Shown here: positions 1 to 9,394 of the stretch, in pieces | How positions within the stretch are numbered: position 1 is the first letter of the stretch | Layout of the letters: each line of letters starts with the position of its first letter | Origin: Deltaproteobacteria bacterium | Lineage (GTDB): Bacteria > Desulfobacterota > Desulfobacteria > Desulfobacterales > Desulfosarcinaceae | Assembly (NCBI GenBank): GCA_020444075.1 | Contig: JAHLLR010000022.1 | Coordinates: 1 to 64,000 of the forward strand | DNA: 64,000 nucleotides | Direction: 5' to 3' | Notes under the pieces: generated by a model | What the model saw: the letters and a program-made list of their open reading frames with translations, nothing else | Databases searched by the model: none | Told to the model about the DNA's origin: nothing | Position numbers and translations under genes: made by a program

Positions 1-408
1 GAACATCCCAAGCTGGGCCCCCTGAACACGGCCACGGACGGCGTATTTCTGGCCGGCGCCTGCCAGGGGCCCAAGGACATCCCCGATACCGTTGCCCAGG
101 CATCCGGTGCGGCGGCCAAATCCCTCTCCCTGGCCACCCGGAAGGTCGTGGAGGTACCATCGGCCATCAGTTGGATCGACCCGGAAATCTGTTCGGGGTG
201 CCAGACCTGCATCGACCTGTGCGCCTATGGCGCGATCACGTTCGACGCCCGCCGCCAGGTCAGCGTGGTCAACGGGGCACTGTGCAAAGGGTGCGGCAGC
301 TGCAGCACGGCCTGCCCGTCCAATGCCGCCCAGGTTAGGCATTTCCAGGGTCGGCAGATTTTTGCCGAGCTGGACGGGATTATGAATGCGCTCTCAGCCG
401 TGGGCTGA
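1..408 (+). CDS. hdrA: HdrA-like iron-sulfur flavoprotein, C-terminal end (5' part outside window)
   Basis: The frame is open from base 1 and ends at the TGA at 406-408, giving the last 135 residues of a larger protein. It begins in the closing part of an HdrA FAD domain (VFLAGACQGPKDIP, typical of the strand that caps the flavin). It then has two ferredoxin-type [4Fe-4S] motifs, CSGCQTCIDLC and CKGCGSCSTACP. This is the usual C-terminus of HdrA, the flavin-bifurcating subunit of heterodisulfide reductase complexes. The gene is followed by mvhD, the normal HdrA partner that hands electrons to HdrA. The upstream part, and so any inserted domains or selenocysteine, cannot be seen. Confidence 0.9.
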   Translation, partial: EHPKLGPLNTATDGVFLAGACQGPKDIPDTVAQASGAAAKSLSLATRKVVEVPSAISWIDPEICSGCQTCIDLCAYGAITFDARRQVSVVNGALCKGCGSCSTACPSNAAQVRHFQGRQIFAELDGIMNALSAVG

Positions 409-425
409 TCGAGTTTTAAGTAGAA

Positions 426-511
426 AGTGTTAAGTTTTAAGTGAAGGTATGCTGTTGATTGTTATGTAAAATCAGCCCCGATCCGCAACTTGACACTCAA
501 AACTTAACACT
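426..511. repeat. 13-bp inverted repeat with AGTTTTAAG-type heptad repeats in the hdrA-mvhD gap
   Basis: AGTGTTAAGTTTT at 426-438 is matched by its exact reverse complement AAAACTTAACACT at 499-511. The left arm continues as two heptamer-like units (GTTAAGT, TTTAAGT). The arms are about 60 bases apart and sit between two genes that should be co-transcribed. No U-run follows, so it is not a standard terminator. It could form a long stem in the mRNA between the two cistrons. Confidence 0.6.
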
Positions 512-530
512 ACATAAAATTGGAGATTTT

Positions 531-953
531 ATGGATAACTTCGAACCCGCCATCATCGCCTTTGTCTGCAACTGGTGCACCTACACGGCCGCCGACCTGG
601 CCGGCACCTCACGGCTCGCCTATCCCAGGAACATCCGGTTGATCCGGGTGATGTGCACCGGAATGGTCGATCCCCAGTACGTGATCAAGGCCTTTTTAGA
701 GGGTGCGGACGGGGTTTTGATCAGCGGGTGCCACCCCGGCGACTGCCATTACATCAACGGCAATTACAAGGCCCGCCGCCGGGTGAAGCTGCTCAAGGAG
801 ATCCTGCCCCGCTTCGGTATCGACAGCCGGCGCCTGCGGCTGACCTGGATCGGCGCCAGCGACGGCATCCAGTTCGCCGGCATCATGAACGATCTGGTGG
901 CCCGGACCCGCGAACTGGGTCCCATGCTGCCCGACCTGCAGATGGTGATCTGA
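531..953 (+). CDS. mvhD: MvhD-type [2Fe-2S] electron-transfer subunit, cysteine form
   Basis: This 140-residue cytoplasmic protein belongs to the MvhD/FrhD family. MvhD carries electrons from a hydrogenase, formate dehydrogenase or FrhB-type module to HdrA. The conserved cysteines are C13 and C16 (FVCNWCTY), C42 (VMCTGM), and C67 and C72 (GCHPGDCHY). Residue 67 is cysteine here, whereas the paralogue at 26929 has an in-frame UGA at exactly that residue. The chosen start is the ATG at 531, with GGAG just upstream; earlier in-frame starts lie in the repeat-bearing spacer. It sits between an HdrA tail and an FrhB-like gene. Confidence 0.93.
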   Translation: MDNFEPAIIAFVCNWCTYTAADLAGTSRLAYPRNIRLIRVMCTGMVDPQYVIKAFLEGADGVLISGCHPGDCHYINGNYKARRRVKLLKEILPRFGIDSRRLRLTWIGASDGIQFAGIMNDLVARTRELGPMLPDLQMVI

Positions 954-987
954 CCCTGCCAGACCATCCGGCGCATTCGGAGGAGAT

Positions 988-2127
988 ATGACACAGGCAA
1001 TCCACATCGACAATGAAGACTGGCTTTCGGGTATCCGCTCCTTTTTGGCCACGGTCATGGATAAAACGGGAATCGACGCCATGCTCGTTCCTACCCGCCT
1101 GGCCGTGAAGAACCGGATCATGCCCATGCTGGTGTCGGACCCGGCACGATTGGCGCAAGCCGATCCCCTGTCGCCGGCCTTTCCGGTCAACGGGGCCAAG
1201 CAGCTGGCCCGGCTCACCCGTCTGCCGGCAGGCGGAAAATTGGCCGCCGTCCTGCGCCCCTGCGAGATCCGCGCCTTCAATGAACTGGTCAAGTTGAACC
1301 AGGGCAAGCGGGACGATGTGGTCATCGTCGGCATCGACTGCCCGGGCGCCCTTTCCAATACCGATTTCAGGGCTTTTGCGGACCGGCATGAAACCATCGA
1401 TGCAGCCACCCAGGCGTTTTGTGCCACGGCCTTCTCCGGCGGTCCGGTCGATGAAGCCGCAGCCTTTACATCCGCCTGCCGGGCCTGCAACCATCCGACT
1501 CCCGATGGCGCCGACATCGCCGTGGAACTTTTTGGCACCGATCCGACCCACGGGTTGACTGCCCGAGCCCGCACGGAGATGGGTGAAGCCGTGCTCGCGG
1601 GACTGGACCTTCCGCCGGCTGAGGCGGTGCTGCCCCAGCGTAAAACCGCACTTACCGAAACCTTGGACCGGCGCAGGCAATACCGGAAGCAGATGTTCGC
1701 ATCGGTGGCGGGTGCTACCGATACCATCCGGGGGCTGTCCGCCTACCTGGCCGACTGCGTCAACTGCTATAACTGCCGCGCGGCCTGTCCGGTGTGCTAT
1801 TGCACCACCTGTGTCTTCACCACCGACACCTTTCGCCACGAGCCCTTTCAATACCTGCAGTGGGCCCGCCGCAAGGGCGGCGTCAAGATGCCCACGGACA
1901 CGCTCTTTTTCCACCTGACCCGCATGGCCCACATGAGCACCGCCTGCGTGGGCTGCGGCCAGTGCACCAATGCCTGCCCCAACGACATCCCCCTGTCCGA
2001 CCTGTTCAGTCTGGTGGGCCACCACACCCAGGAGGCTTTCGGCTACGTGGCCGGCCTGGATCTGTCCCAACGGCCACCCATGTGCGGCTTCGAGAAAGAG
2101 GAATACGGGGAGGTGGTGGGAATTTGA
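988..2127 (+). CDS. FrhB/FdhB-like iron-sulfur protein of the Hdr cluster
   Basis: This 379-residue protein resembles the FrhB/FdhB family (F420-reducing hydrogenase or formate dehydrogenase beta subunits) with a C-terminal ferredoxin module. The N-terminal 230 residues hold LRPCEIRAF and VGIDCPG segments like those of FrhB-type flavoproteins. Cysteine-rich CVNCYNCRAACPVCYCTTC lies near residue 252, and a classic CVGCGQCTNACP near residue 318. The same architecture recurs at 27362 next to the second MvhD, so the MvhD/FrhB-like pair is a repeated unit. It probably feeds electrons to MvhD and HdrA; its own electron donor cannot be read from the sequence. AGGAG lies upstream of the ATG. Confidence 0.8.
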   Translation: MTQAIHIDNEDWLSGIRSFLATVMDKTGIDAMLVPTRLAVKNRIMPMLVSDPARLAQADPLSPAFPVNGAKQLARLTRLPAGGKLAAVLRPCEIRAFNELVKLNQGKRDDVVIVGIDCPGALSNTDFRAFADRHETIDAATQAFCATAFSGGPVDEAAAFTSACRACNHPTPDGADIAVELFGTDPTHGLTARARTEMGEAVLAGLDLPPAEAVLPQRKTALTETLDRRRQYRKQMFASVAGATDTIRGLSAYLADCVNCYNCRAACPVCYCTTCVFTTDTFRHEPFQYLQWARRKGGVKMPTDTLFFHLTRMAHMSTACVGCGQCTNACPNDIPLSDLFSLVGHHTQEAFGYVAGLDLSQRPPMCGFEKEEYGEVVGI

Positions 2128-2156
2128 GATTTCAAATCTCAAATTTGAAATTTTCA
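2128..2156. repeat. Short AT-rich heptamer-phase palindromic repeat
   Basis: The spacer between the FrhB-like gene and the HdrA fusion consists of related 7-mers in tandem (GAGATTT, CAAATCT, CAAATTT, GAAATTT). They form the palindromes GAGATTTCAAATCTC and AAATTTGAAATTT. The first unit begins in the stop codon of the upstream gene (about 2126). It resembles the AAGTTTT-type and GGCTCCT-type heptamers elsewhere in the window. Confidence 0.6.
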
Positions 2157-2169
2157 GGAGGAAGAAAAA

Positions 2170-5100
2170 ATGGATCGTAAAATCGGGAGCGCCCTTGTTG
2201 CAGGCGCCGGTATCAGCGGCATCCGGGCGTCCATCGACCTGGCCCAGATGGGATACCGGGTGACCCTGATCGACCGGGCGCCGCATATGGGCGGCATACT
2301 GAGTCAGTTGGACTATCAGTTCCCCACGGACCGGTGCGGCATGTGCCGGATGCTGCCCATGCTGGACCGGGATGCCGGCATCCAGACCTGCCTGAGAAAG
2401 GGGCTGTTTCATGAAAATATCGACGTCCTGCTGGGCACCACCCTGGCTGCCGTGGAGGGAGAACCGGGCCGGTTTGAAGTGGCCCTGAACCAGGCCCCCA
2501 GCCCCATCGATCCCGACCGCTGCATCGGATGCGGTCAGTGCAGCGATGCCTGCCCGGTATCCGTCCCCGACGCCTTTAACGCCGGCCTCACCCCGCGCAA
2601 GGCGGTTTATCTGCCGGTGCCCCACAACATTCCCAACACCTACACCATCGACCCGGCGGCATGCACCCGCTGCGGAGCCTGCGAGCCCGTCTGCCCCACC
2701 TCGGCCATCCGGCTGTCGGCCATGGGTCGACAGGCCTTTCGCATCCTGGTGGTGGATGACGAGTCCATTATCCGGCAATCACTGGACGCCTGGTTGGGGG
2801 ATGAAGAAGGGTATACGGTCGAAACGGCGGCATCGGGCCCCGAAGCCCTGGAAAAACTCGCCGCAACCCCCTTTCATCTCATGCTGCTGGATATCAAGAT
2901 GCCGGGCATGGACGGCGTGACGGTGCTGGAAAAGGCCAGAATCATCCGGCCGTCCCTTAATGTGTTGATGATGACTGCCTACGCCACGGTTGAAACCGCC
3001 GTGGATGCCATGAAAATAGGGGCCATGGACTACCTGATCAAACCTTTCGAGCCGGAGTCCCTGATCCCCAAAGTTGCGGCCGCGTATGAGGCCTTACAGA
3101 AAACCGCCTATCGTAGACAAACGGTAGGGGCCATCGTCCTTGCCACCGGAACCACCTGCTTCGACCCGTCCGTGGGGAAAAATCCCATGGGTTACGGGAT
3201 CGTGCCCCATGTGGTCACCAGCCTGGCGTTCGAACGGATGCTCAGCGGCACCGGGCCGGACGGTGGCCGCCTGCTGCGCCCATCGGACAAACGACCGGTT
3301 AAAAAAGCCGCCTGGATTCAGTGCGTGGGGTCCCGGGATCTTCAGACCGGCGCCGATTTCTGCAGCACGGCCTGCTGCATGTTCGCCCTCAAGGAGGCGG
3401 CCGTGGCCCGAAGGGTGGCCGGTGACGATTTTCAAGCCACCATCATCTACATGGACCTGCGCACTTTCGGCAAAAATTTCGAACGCTATGGGCAGCAAAC
3501 CACTTCCACAGAAGGCATCCGGCTGGAACGGGGCCGGGTCCATTCCATCGTCCCCACCCCCGGCAGCGGGGATGTAACCATCCGTTGGACATCCGCCTCG
3601 GGAAAAATCCGCGAAGAATGCTTCGATCTGGTGGTCCTGTCCATCGGCCAGCGGGCCAACCCGCATACGACAGCCCTGGCCGAGGGCCTGGGTATCGACA
3701 CGGACGGATTCGGTTTCGTAAAAACCGCCCCTTTTTCGGATACCCGCACCCTCCGCGGCGGGATCTTTGCCGGGGGGACCCTCACCGGTCCCACCGATAT
3801 CGCCGAGTCGGTGATCCGCGCTTCCTCGGCTGCCGTCAACGCCTCCCGTACGATCCACCGGGCCGGCGGCGGCCTGGCCGAAAAAGCAGATGACCTCGTT
3901 TCCTGCCGGGATGTAGCCTGTGAGCCACCCCGAATCCTGGCAGTACTCTGCCGCTGTGAGAACAACCCGGAATACGAAAAGGCTCTGGATGTGCTGTCGG
4001 CGCGACTGCAACAGGACCCGGCAGTTGCCCGGGTGAAAATTCTCGACCGCATCTGCACGGCTCAGGGATGGGACAGCCTGAAGGAAACGGTCTCCGCCAC
4101 GGTCAACCGAGTGCTGGTGGGTGCCTGCCGCACTTTCATCTATGGAAAAAAGACCCGTGGCCTGGCCGCCGCCTTCGGTCTCGATCCGGTGCTGATGGAA
4201 GCCGTGGCCATGGACCACCACCAGGGCCTGGCCGCTCCTGCCACGGTCGCCGCCATCATGGCCGGCCTCTCCCGGTTGAAAAACGTTTCCATGGAAAAAG
4301 ATCAAGGCATTGCCGTAGTCAACCGGGCCCTGGTGGTGGGCGGCGGCATTGCCGGCATGAGCGCAGCCCTGGCCATTGCCGACCACGGGGTGGACGTCAC
4401 CCTGGTGGAGGCCTCCGACCGGTTGGGCGGCAATCTGGCCTGGCTCCACCAAACCATCGACGGCACGCCCATCGCCCCTTTCCTGGAGGACATCATCGGC
4501 CAGATCGAAAAGCATCCCAAGATCGAGGTGATGATCAACAGCCGTGTGGTTGGTGCCTTCGGCCAGGCCGGGCACTTTTTCTCCACCATTGAAACAGCCG
4601 GAGAGCCGACCACGACCGCAGAACACGGGGCCGTGATCCTGGCCACCGGCGGCGGGGAGGCCCCCACCGACGAATACGGATATGGCACCAGCGAGGCGGT
4701 GGTCACACAAAAGGAGCTGGAGACGCGCATCCATGAGGGCCGGCTGGACACCGATGGAATAACCGCCGTGGCCATGATCCAATGCGTAGGCTCCCGGGAG
4801 GAACCGAGAAACTACTGCAGCCGCGTCTGCTGCCCCACGGCCCTGAAACAGGCCCTTTGGCTGAAAAGCCGCAAGCCGGATCTCCAGGTTTATATTCTCT
4901 ATCGGGACATGATGACCTGCGGCCTCAGCGAAGCCTGGTACACCGAGGCCCGCCGTCAGGGAATTCTGTTTTTTCAATACCGGCCGGACCGCAAACCGGA
5001 AGTCCGCATCACCGCCGATGAAGCGGCACCGGTATCGGTGCGTCTCCATGACCCCATTCTGGACGCCCCGGTGGAGATTGCCGCCGACCTGCTGGTACTG

Positions 5101-5577
5101 GCCACCGGCATCCAGCCCCGCCTGCCCGAAACACTGGCGCTGGCCTACGGCGCCGAACGGGACCGGGACGGTTTTTTCCTGGAAGCCGATTCCAAATGGC
5201 GGCCCGTGGAAGCCTTGAAAGCAGGGGTTTTCGGCTGCGGCATCGTCCTATCGCCCCGGTCCATTGCCGAAGCCGTGGCCACCGCCGAGGCCGCCGCCGG
5301 TCGTGCCCTGGCCATCCTGACGGCGGATCGGCTGCCGGCCGCCCGAACCACGGCCATCGTGCGCCACAGCCTCTGTACCCTGTGCCTGCGCTGCATCGAA
5401 ACCTGCCCCTACGACGCCCGTTTTCTGGACGACACCGGACAGCGGGTCCTGGTCAACCCGGCCATGTGCCAGGGATGCGGCGACTGCGCCACGGTGTGCC
5501 CAAACAGTGCCGCCATCGTGGAGGGATTCACCCATCGGAGCATGTTCGGCGCCATAGAGGGGGCAATGGCTGTGTAA
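2170..5577 (+). CDS. hdrA: Double HdrA fusion with an embedded response-regulator receiver domain
   Basis: This 1135-residue protein contains two HdrA-type flavoprotein halves. Residues 1-180 hold the first Rossmann motif (AGAGISGIRAS), the conserved DRCGMCRM pair (C56/C59; C59 occupies the site that is Sec in the 20708 protein) and two [4Fe-4S] motifs (C118-C129, C165-C175). Residues 190-312 form a complete receiver domain: acidic pocket D196/D197, phospho-acceptor D241 (LLLDIKMPG), T269 and K291 (LIKPF). The FAD domain resumes at VGAIVLATG (about 319), followed by the CVGSR...CCMFALKEA cysteine set. A second flavin domain begins near 717 (VVGGGIAGM), and two more ferredoxin motifs lie near 1070 and 1102. 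The ribosome site is AGGAGGAAG before the ATG. HdrC and HdrB follow, so it should be the bifurcating core of an HdrABC-MvhD complex. An embedded receiver is unusual and suggests phosphorylation control. Confidence 0.93.
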   Translation: MDRKIGSALVAGAGISGIRASIDLAQMGYRVTLIDRAPHMGGILSQLDYQFPTDRCGMCRMLPMLDRDAGIQTCLRKGLFHENIDVLLGTTLAAVEGEPGRFEVALNQAPSPIDPDRCIGCGQCSDACPVSVPDAFNAGLTPRKAVYLPVPHNIPNTYTIDPAACTRCGACEPVCPTSAIRLSAMGRQAFRILVVDDESIIRQSLDAWLGDEEGYTVETAASGPEALEKLAATPFHLMLLDIKMPGMDGVTVLEKARIIRPSLNVLMMTAYATVETAVDAMKIGAMDYLIKPFEPESLIPKVAAAYEALQKTAYRRQTVGAIVLATGTTCFDPSVGKNPMGYGIVPHVVTSLAFERMLSGTGPDGGRLLRPSDKRPVKKAAWIQCVGSRDLQTGADFCSTACCMFALKEAAVARRVAGDDFQATIIYMDLRTFGKNFERYGQQTTSTEGIRLERGRVHSIVPTPGSGDVTIRWTSASGKIREECFDLVVLSIGQRANPHTTALAEGLGIDTDGFGFVKTAPFSDTRTLRGGIFAGGTLTGPTDIAESVIRASSAAVNASRTIHRAGGGLAEKADDLVSCRDVACEPPRILAVLCRCENNPEYEKALDVLSARLQQDPAVARVKILDRICTAQGWDSLKETVSATVNRVLVGACRTFIYGKKTRGLAAAFGLDPVLMEAVAMDHHQGLAAPATVAAIMAGLSRLKNVSMEKDQGIAVVNRALVVGGGIAGMSAALAIADHGVDVTLVEASDRLGGNLAWLHQTIDGTPIAPFLEDIIGQIEKHPKIEVMINSRVVGAFGQAGHFFSTIETAGEPTTTAEHGAVILATGGGEAPTDEYGYGTSEAVVTQKELETRIHEGRLDTDGITAVAMIQCVGSREEPRNYCSRVCCPTALKQALWLKSRKPDLQVYILYRDMMTCGLSEAWYTEARRQGILFFQYRPDRKPEVRITADEAAPVSVRLHDPILDAPVEIAADLLVLATGIQPRLPETLALAYGAERDRDGFFLEADSKWRPVEALKAGVFGCGIVLSPRSIAEAVATAEAAAGRALAILTADRLPAARTTAIVRHSLCTLCLRCIETCPYDARFLDDTGQRVLVNPAMCQGCGDCATVCPNSAAIVEGFTHRSMFGAIEGAMAV

Positions 5578-5613
5578 AGAAATAACCCACGCAATTAATA
5601 CAGGGACTTATCT

Positions 5614-6207
5614 ATGCACCCACACCTCATATCGGGTTCCCCTACAACCCATGACGACAGCGATGCCATGGCCCCCATCGGCAACCTGGTGAACGCCTGC
5701 ATCCAATGCGGCACCTGCACCGCATCTTGCCCCAACGCCCTGGAAATGGACCTGACCCCGAGGAAAATGTGGCGGCTGGTGATCCTGGGACGCCTTTCGG
5801 ATGTCATGGCCAGCCGGACCTTCATCCTCTGCTCGGACTGCTACACCTGCACCCTGCGCTGCCCCCGCGGGCTACCCCTGACAAGGGCCATGGAAGCGCT
5901 CAAGGGCATCGCCTTTGCCCGGCGGGAAACGCAGCATCGCCGCAGTCGCCTGTTTTATGAAACGTTTATGCAAACGGTTCGACGGTATGGCCGCATCCGG
6001 GAGATGGCATTCATGACCCGCTACTTCACGGCCATGAAAAATCCGGCGGAACCCTTTCGCTTTGCACCGCTGGGATTGAAACTGATGGGCAAGGGTAAAG
6101 TGGAGATGGGTGGGGGCAAGTCAACCGAAATCCCCCTGGCCGCTCTGTTCGAGAAGGTGGCGGCCCTGGAGCGGACACCGGATAAACCTCTTGGAAAGGG
6201 GGGCTGA
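5614..6207 (+). CDS. hdrC: HdrC-like [4Fe-4S] subunit of heterodisulfide reductase
   Basis: This 197-residue protein has two ferredoxin-type clusters: C29, C32, C35 and C39 (CIQCGTCTASCP), and C73, C76, C79 and C83 (CSDCYTCTLRCP). This is the normal HdrC layout, which wires HdrA to HdrB. The remaining C-terminal part is helical and ends in a basic, glycine-rich tail. It is followed after two bases by hdrB, so the two are translated together. No membrane segment is present, so this is a soluble HdrABC rather than an HdrDE type. Confidence 0.92.
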   Translation: MHPHLISGSPTTHDDSDAMAPIGNLVNACIQCGTCTASCPNALEMDLTPRKMWRLVILGRLSDVMASRTFILCSDCYTCTLRCPRGLPLTRAMEALKGIAFARRETQHRRSRLFYETFMQTVRRYGRIREMAFMTRYFTAMKNPAEPFRFAPLGLKLMGKGKVEMGGGKSTEIPLAALFEKVAALERTPDKPLGKGG

Positions 6208-6209
6208 GG

Positions 6210-7076
6210 ATGAACTATCTGTACTACCCGGGATGCAGCCTCACCGCTTCGGCCCGGGAATATGACCTGGCTACACGGGCAGTGATGGCCGCCGCCGGCG
6301 TCGACCTGACGGAAATTGACGGCTGGACCTGCTGCGGCGCCAGTGCGGCAGCCCCCATCAGCGATCTGCTCTCCCTTTCATTGAGTGCCCGCAACCTGGC
6401 CCTGGCCGAACAGACGACCGCCGACGGCCAGATCCTGGTTCCTTGCAGCGCATGCTACCTCAACCTGAAAAAAGCCCACGAGGCGCTGCGCAGCCATGCC
6501 AAACAGCGGACGATGATCAACGAGGCGCTGGCTGCGGTGAAGTTGAATGCCACCGGCAGCGTCCGGGTCCGCCATCTACTGGATGTGCTGGCTGTGGACC
6601 TGGGAGCTCGGCATCTGGCGCCGCTGATAACCCGTTCCCTGTCCGGTCTGGCCGTCGCCCCCTACTATGGATGCCAGTGCCTGCGGCCCTATCCGGAATT
6701 CGACGATCCGGAACGGCCGGTCTCCATGGAACCCCTGATCGAGGCGACCGGCGCCAGCGTCCACGTCTGGGAGGCAGGGGGACGCTGCTGCGGGGCATCA
6801 CTGGTGAGCACCCATCCGGAAGCGGGGCTCAAACGGGTCTGCTCCATCCTGAAGGCGGCAAGGGGGGCGGACCTCATCGTCACCGTCTGCCCCATGTGTC
6901 AGATGAACCTGGACGCCTGGCAGCCCAAGGCATCCCGGATGGCCGGAGAAGACTTGTCGATCACTGTGCTTTATTTGCCCCAGCTGCTGGGACTGGCCAT
7001 GGGGCTGAGCCACCATGAACTGGGGCTTGACCTCAATTTGGCCGTTTTGGGAAGTTTCCGGGAGAAGATGTTTTAA
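6210..7076 (+). CDS. hdrB: HdrB-like catalytic subunit with two CCG domains
   Basis: This 288-residue protein carries both cysteine-rich CCG domains that hold the noncubane [4Fe-4S] clusters of HdrB, where disulfide substrates are reduced. Domain 1 has C9, C41-C42, C79 and C82, fitting CX31CCX36CXXC exactly. Domain 2 has C155, C193-C194, C227 and C230. All key cysteines are present, so the enzyme should be active. In methanogens the substrate is CoM-S-S-CoB; in sulfate reducers DsrC is the proposed partner, which is inference here. The stop codon shares one base with the start of the next gene, a sensor kinase, implying one transcript. Confidence 0.94.
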   Translation: MNYLYYPGCSLTASAREYDLATRAVMAAAGVDLTEIDGWTCCGASAAAPISDLLSLSLSARNLALAEQTTADGQILVPCSACYLNLKKAHEALRSHAKQRTMINEALAAVKLNATGSVRVRHLLDVLAVDLGARHLAPLITRSLSGLAVAPYYGCQCLRPYPEFDDPERPVSMEPLIEATGASVHVWEAGGRCCGASLVSTHPEAGLKRVCSILKAARGADLIVTVCPMCQMNLDAWQPKASRMAGEDLSITVLYLPQLLGLAMGLSHHELGLDLNLAVLGSFREKMF

Positions 7077-9394
7077 TGAACCGTCTGTTCGACAAACTGC
7101 GCAACAGCCTGGTCGCCAAACTCATCCTTGCGGTGGGGATTGTGCTGCTGGTCACCATCGCCACCTGGGCGTTTTTCAACATCCGCTACCAGAAAGAGAA
7201 GATGGTGAAAAATATGCTGACGGGCACCGACCGGCTCACCACCACTATCCGGCTGGGCACCCACTACGCCATGATGCTCAACTCCCGGGACGAGATCAAC
7301 CAGATAATCCACAACATCGGCCGCCAGCCGGAGATCAAGAATATTCGCATCTACAATAAAGAGGGGGAAATCAAATACTCCAATAACCCTGACGAGGTGG
7401 AACAGACGACCAACATCAAGGCCGAAGCCTGTCATATCTGCCATCGCACGGATCCCCCCATGACGTCGGTTCCGCTGGAAGACAGAACCCGCATCTTTTT
7501 ATCCGAAGCGGGCTATCGGCTGCTGGGCATCATCAGCCCCATCAGCAACGAACCCGGGTGCAGCACCGGTGACTGCCACGTTCACCCCGAAGGCAAAAAA
7601 ATCCTCGGTGCGCTGGATGTGGTCATTTCCCTGGAAAACACCGACCGCGAAATCCTGATGGAAGAACGGGGAATTATCGGCCTGGCCGGATTTGTTTTTT
7701 TCATCACCGCAGCCATCATCTTCATCTTCGTGCTGCGCTTCGTCAATTATCCCATCAAGCGCCTCATCGACGGCACGCGGCTTATCGCCCGCGGGGATTA
7801 CAGCAGCAAGGTGCGCATGCCCCAGGCCGACGAGCTGGGACAGCTGGCATTAGCGATCAACCAGATGTCCGATGATATCGCCTCCAGCCAGAAGGAGTTG
7901 AACAAGCAGCGCGATGAATACCAGAACCTGTTCGAACGGGTCCCCTGCCTGATCACCGTCCAGGACCGCGACTACCGGCTGCTTCGCTTCAACAAAGAGT
8001 TCTATCAGCGCTTCGCCCCCGAACCCGGCGACTACTGCTACCATGCCTACAAGGGAAGAAGGAATAGGTGCGTCTCGTGCCCGGTTGAAAAAACCTTTGC
8101 CGATGGCTTGTCCCATCAGGCCGAAGAGAGCGGCATAGACAAGGACGGATCACCCAAACACTGGCTGGTGCGCACATCACCCATCAAGGACGCCAACGGC
8201 ACGATCGTCGCCGCCATGGAGATCTCCCTGGATATCAGCCAGCGCAGGCAATTGGAAGTTGACCTGCAAAAATCGGAAAAAAAGTACCACGCCATCTTCA
8301 GCAACATTCCCAATCCGGTATTCGTACTGGATGTTGAAAACCTGCAGATCGTGGACTGCAACCAGAGCGTAACCGCCGTCTACGGATTCACGGTGGAGGA
8401 GATGATCGGCCGATCCTTCATGACCCTGTTCCACCCCGATGAACGGGACCACTATGCCTTCAAGGTCCTTACCTTCTCAGTCATCAACCAGGCCCGCCAT
8501 CTGAATCGTGACGGCAAGGGACTGTTCGTCAACATCCGCATCTCTCCGTCGGAATACTCCGGTCAGAAGGTGCTCCTGGTGACTACCAGTGACATTACCA
8601 AACGTCTTGAAACCGAACAGCAGCTCATCCAGGCCAGCAAGATGGCCACCCTGGGTGAGATGGCCACCGGCGTGGCCCATGAGCTGAACCAGCCCCTGTC
8701 CGTGATCAAAACGGTGAGCAGTTTCTTCATGAGAAAACTTAACGCGTCGGAAGCCATTGCCCCGGACGTACTCTCCACCATGCTGGTCAAGGTGGACGGC
8801 AACGTGGACCGGGCCTCCAGGATCATCAACCACATGCGACAGTTTGCCAGAAAATCGGACATGCAGATGATCATGGTTCAGCTCAATGAGGTGTTGAAAA
8901 GCGCCTTTGAAATTTTCAGCCAGCAGCTCAAGGTGCGGGGTATCCAGGTGGTGTGGGAAATTCGGGAACCACTGCCTCGCATCCATGCCGATCCCAGCCG
9001 CCTGGAGCAAGTGTTCATCAACCTCCTGCTCAATGCTCGGGATGCCATCGAGACCAGGTGTGGAAACCTTCCGCCGGGGCATGCCGACAGTGAGAAGACC
9101 ATCCGCCTGTGGACGGGCATCGAGGATCAATGGGTAGTCTGCCGGGTCTGCGATACGGGAACCGGAATCCCGGAAAACATGGCAGAGAAGATCTTCGAAC
9201 CGTTTTTCACCACCAAGGAAGTGGGCAAGGGCACGGGACTGGGGCTTTCCATCAGCTACGGCATCGTTAAGGAGTGCGGCGGCACCATCGAGGCCGCACC
9301 CCATGCACCCCATGGCACCTGTTTTGTCCTGCGATTTCCATTGGTCGATGAAACGGCCGATAAAAACGTGGGGCCGGAGTCTTCCCATGGATGA
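7076..9394 (+). CDS. Membrane sensor histidine kinase with periplasmic heme-c motifs
   Basis: This 772-residue kinase starts with a transmembrane helix (about 15-36), followed by a periplasmic domain and a second helix (about 199-222). The periplasmic domain contains a CXXCH heme-c motif (C119-H-I-C122-H123) and a CX4CH variant (C162-STGD-C167-H168). A covalently bound heme redox sensor is therefore likely. HAMP (about 223-275) and two PAS domains follow; the first has a cysteine loop (CYHAYKG, then CVSCP). Next come HisKA (VAHELNQPL, His near 536) and an HATPase domain ending GLGLSISYG. It overlaps hdrB by one base and the next gene by eight. It is coupled to the Hdr genes and could report periplasmic redox state to the receiver inside HdrA; the heme attachment and the phosphotransfer are inferred. 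Confidence 0.9.
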   Translation: MNRLFDKLRNSLVAKLILAVGIVLLVTIATWAFFNIRYQKEKMVKNMLTGTDRLTTTIRLGTHYAMMLNSRDEINQIIHNIGRQPEIKNIRIYNKEGEIKYSNNPDEVEQTTNIKAEACHICHRTDPPMTSVPLEDRTRIFLSEAGYRLLGIISPISNEPGCSTGDCHVHPEGKKILGALDVVISLENTDREILMEERGIIGLAGFVFFITAAIIFIFVLRFVNYPIKRLIDGTRLIARGDYSSKVRMPQADELGQLALAINQMSDDIASSQKELNKQRDEYQNLFERVPCLITVQDRDYRLLRFNKEFYQRFAPEPGDYCYHAYKGRRNRCVSCPVEKTFADGLSHQAEESGIDKDGSPKHWLVRTSPIKDANGTIVAAMEISLDISQRRQLEVDLQKSEKKYHAIFSNIPNPVFVLDVENLQIVDCNQSVTAVYGFTVEEMIGRSFMTLFHPDERDHYAFKVLTFSVINQARHLNRDGKGLFVNIRISPSEYSGQKVLLVTTSDITKRLETEQQLIQASKMATLGEMATGVAHELNQPLSVIKTVSSFFMRKLNASEAIAPDVLSTMLVKVDGNVDRASRIINHMRQFARKSDMQMIMVQLNEVLKSAFEIFSQQLKVRGIQVVWEIREPLPRIHADPSRLEQVFINLLLNARDAIETRCGNLPPGHADSEKTIRLWTGIEDQWVVCRVCDTGTGIPENMAEKIFEPFFTTKEVGKGTGLGLSISYGIVKECGGTIEAAPHAPHGTCFVLRFPLVDETADKNVGPESSHG

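Noticed and set aside
883-5049. Long minus-strand open frames opposite the FrhB-like gene and the HdrA fusion (631 and 651 codons)
   Set aside because: Same antisense effect; sequences are His/Gly/Gln-rich shadows without motifs.
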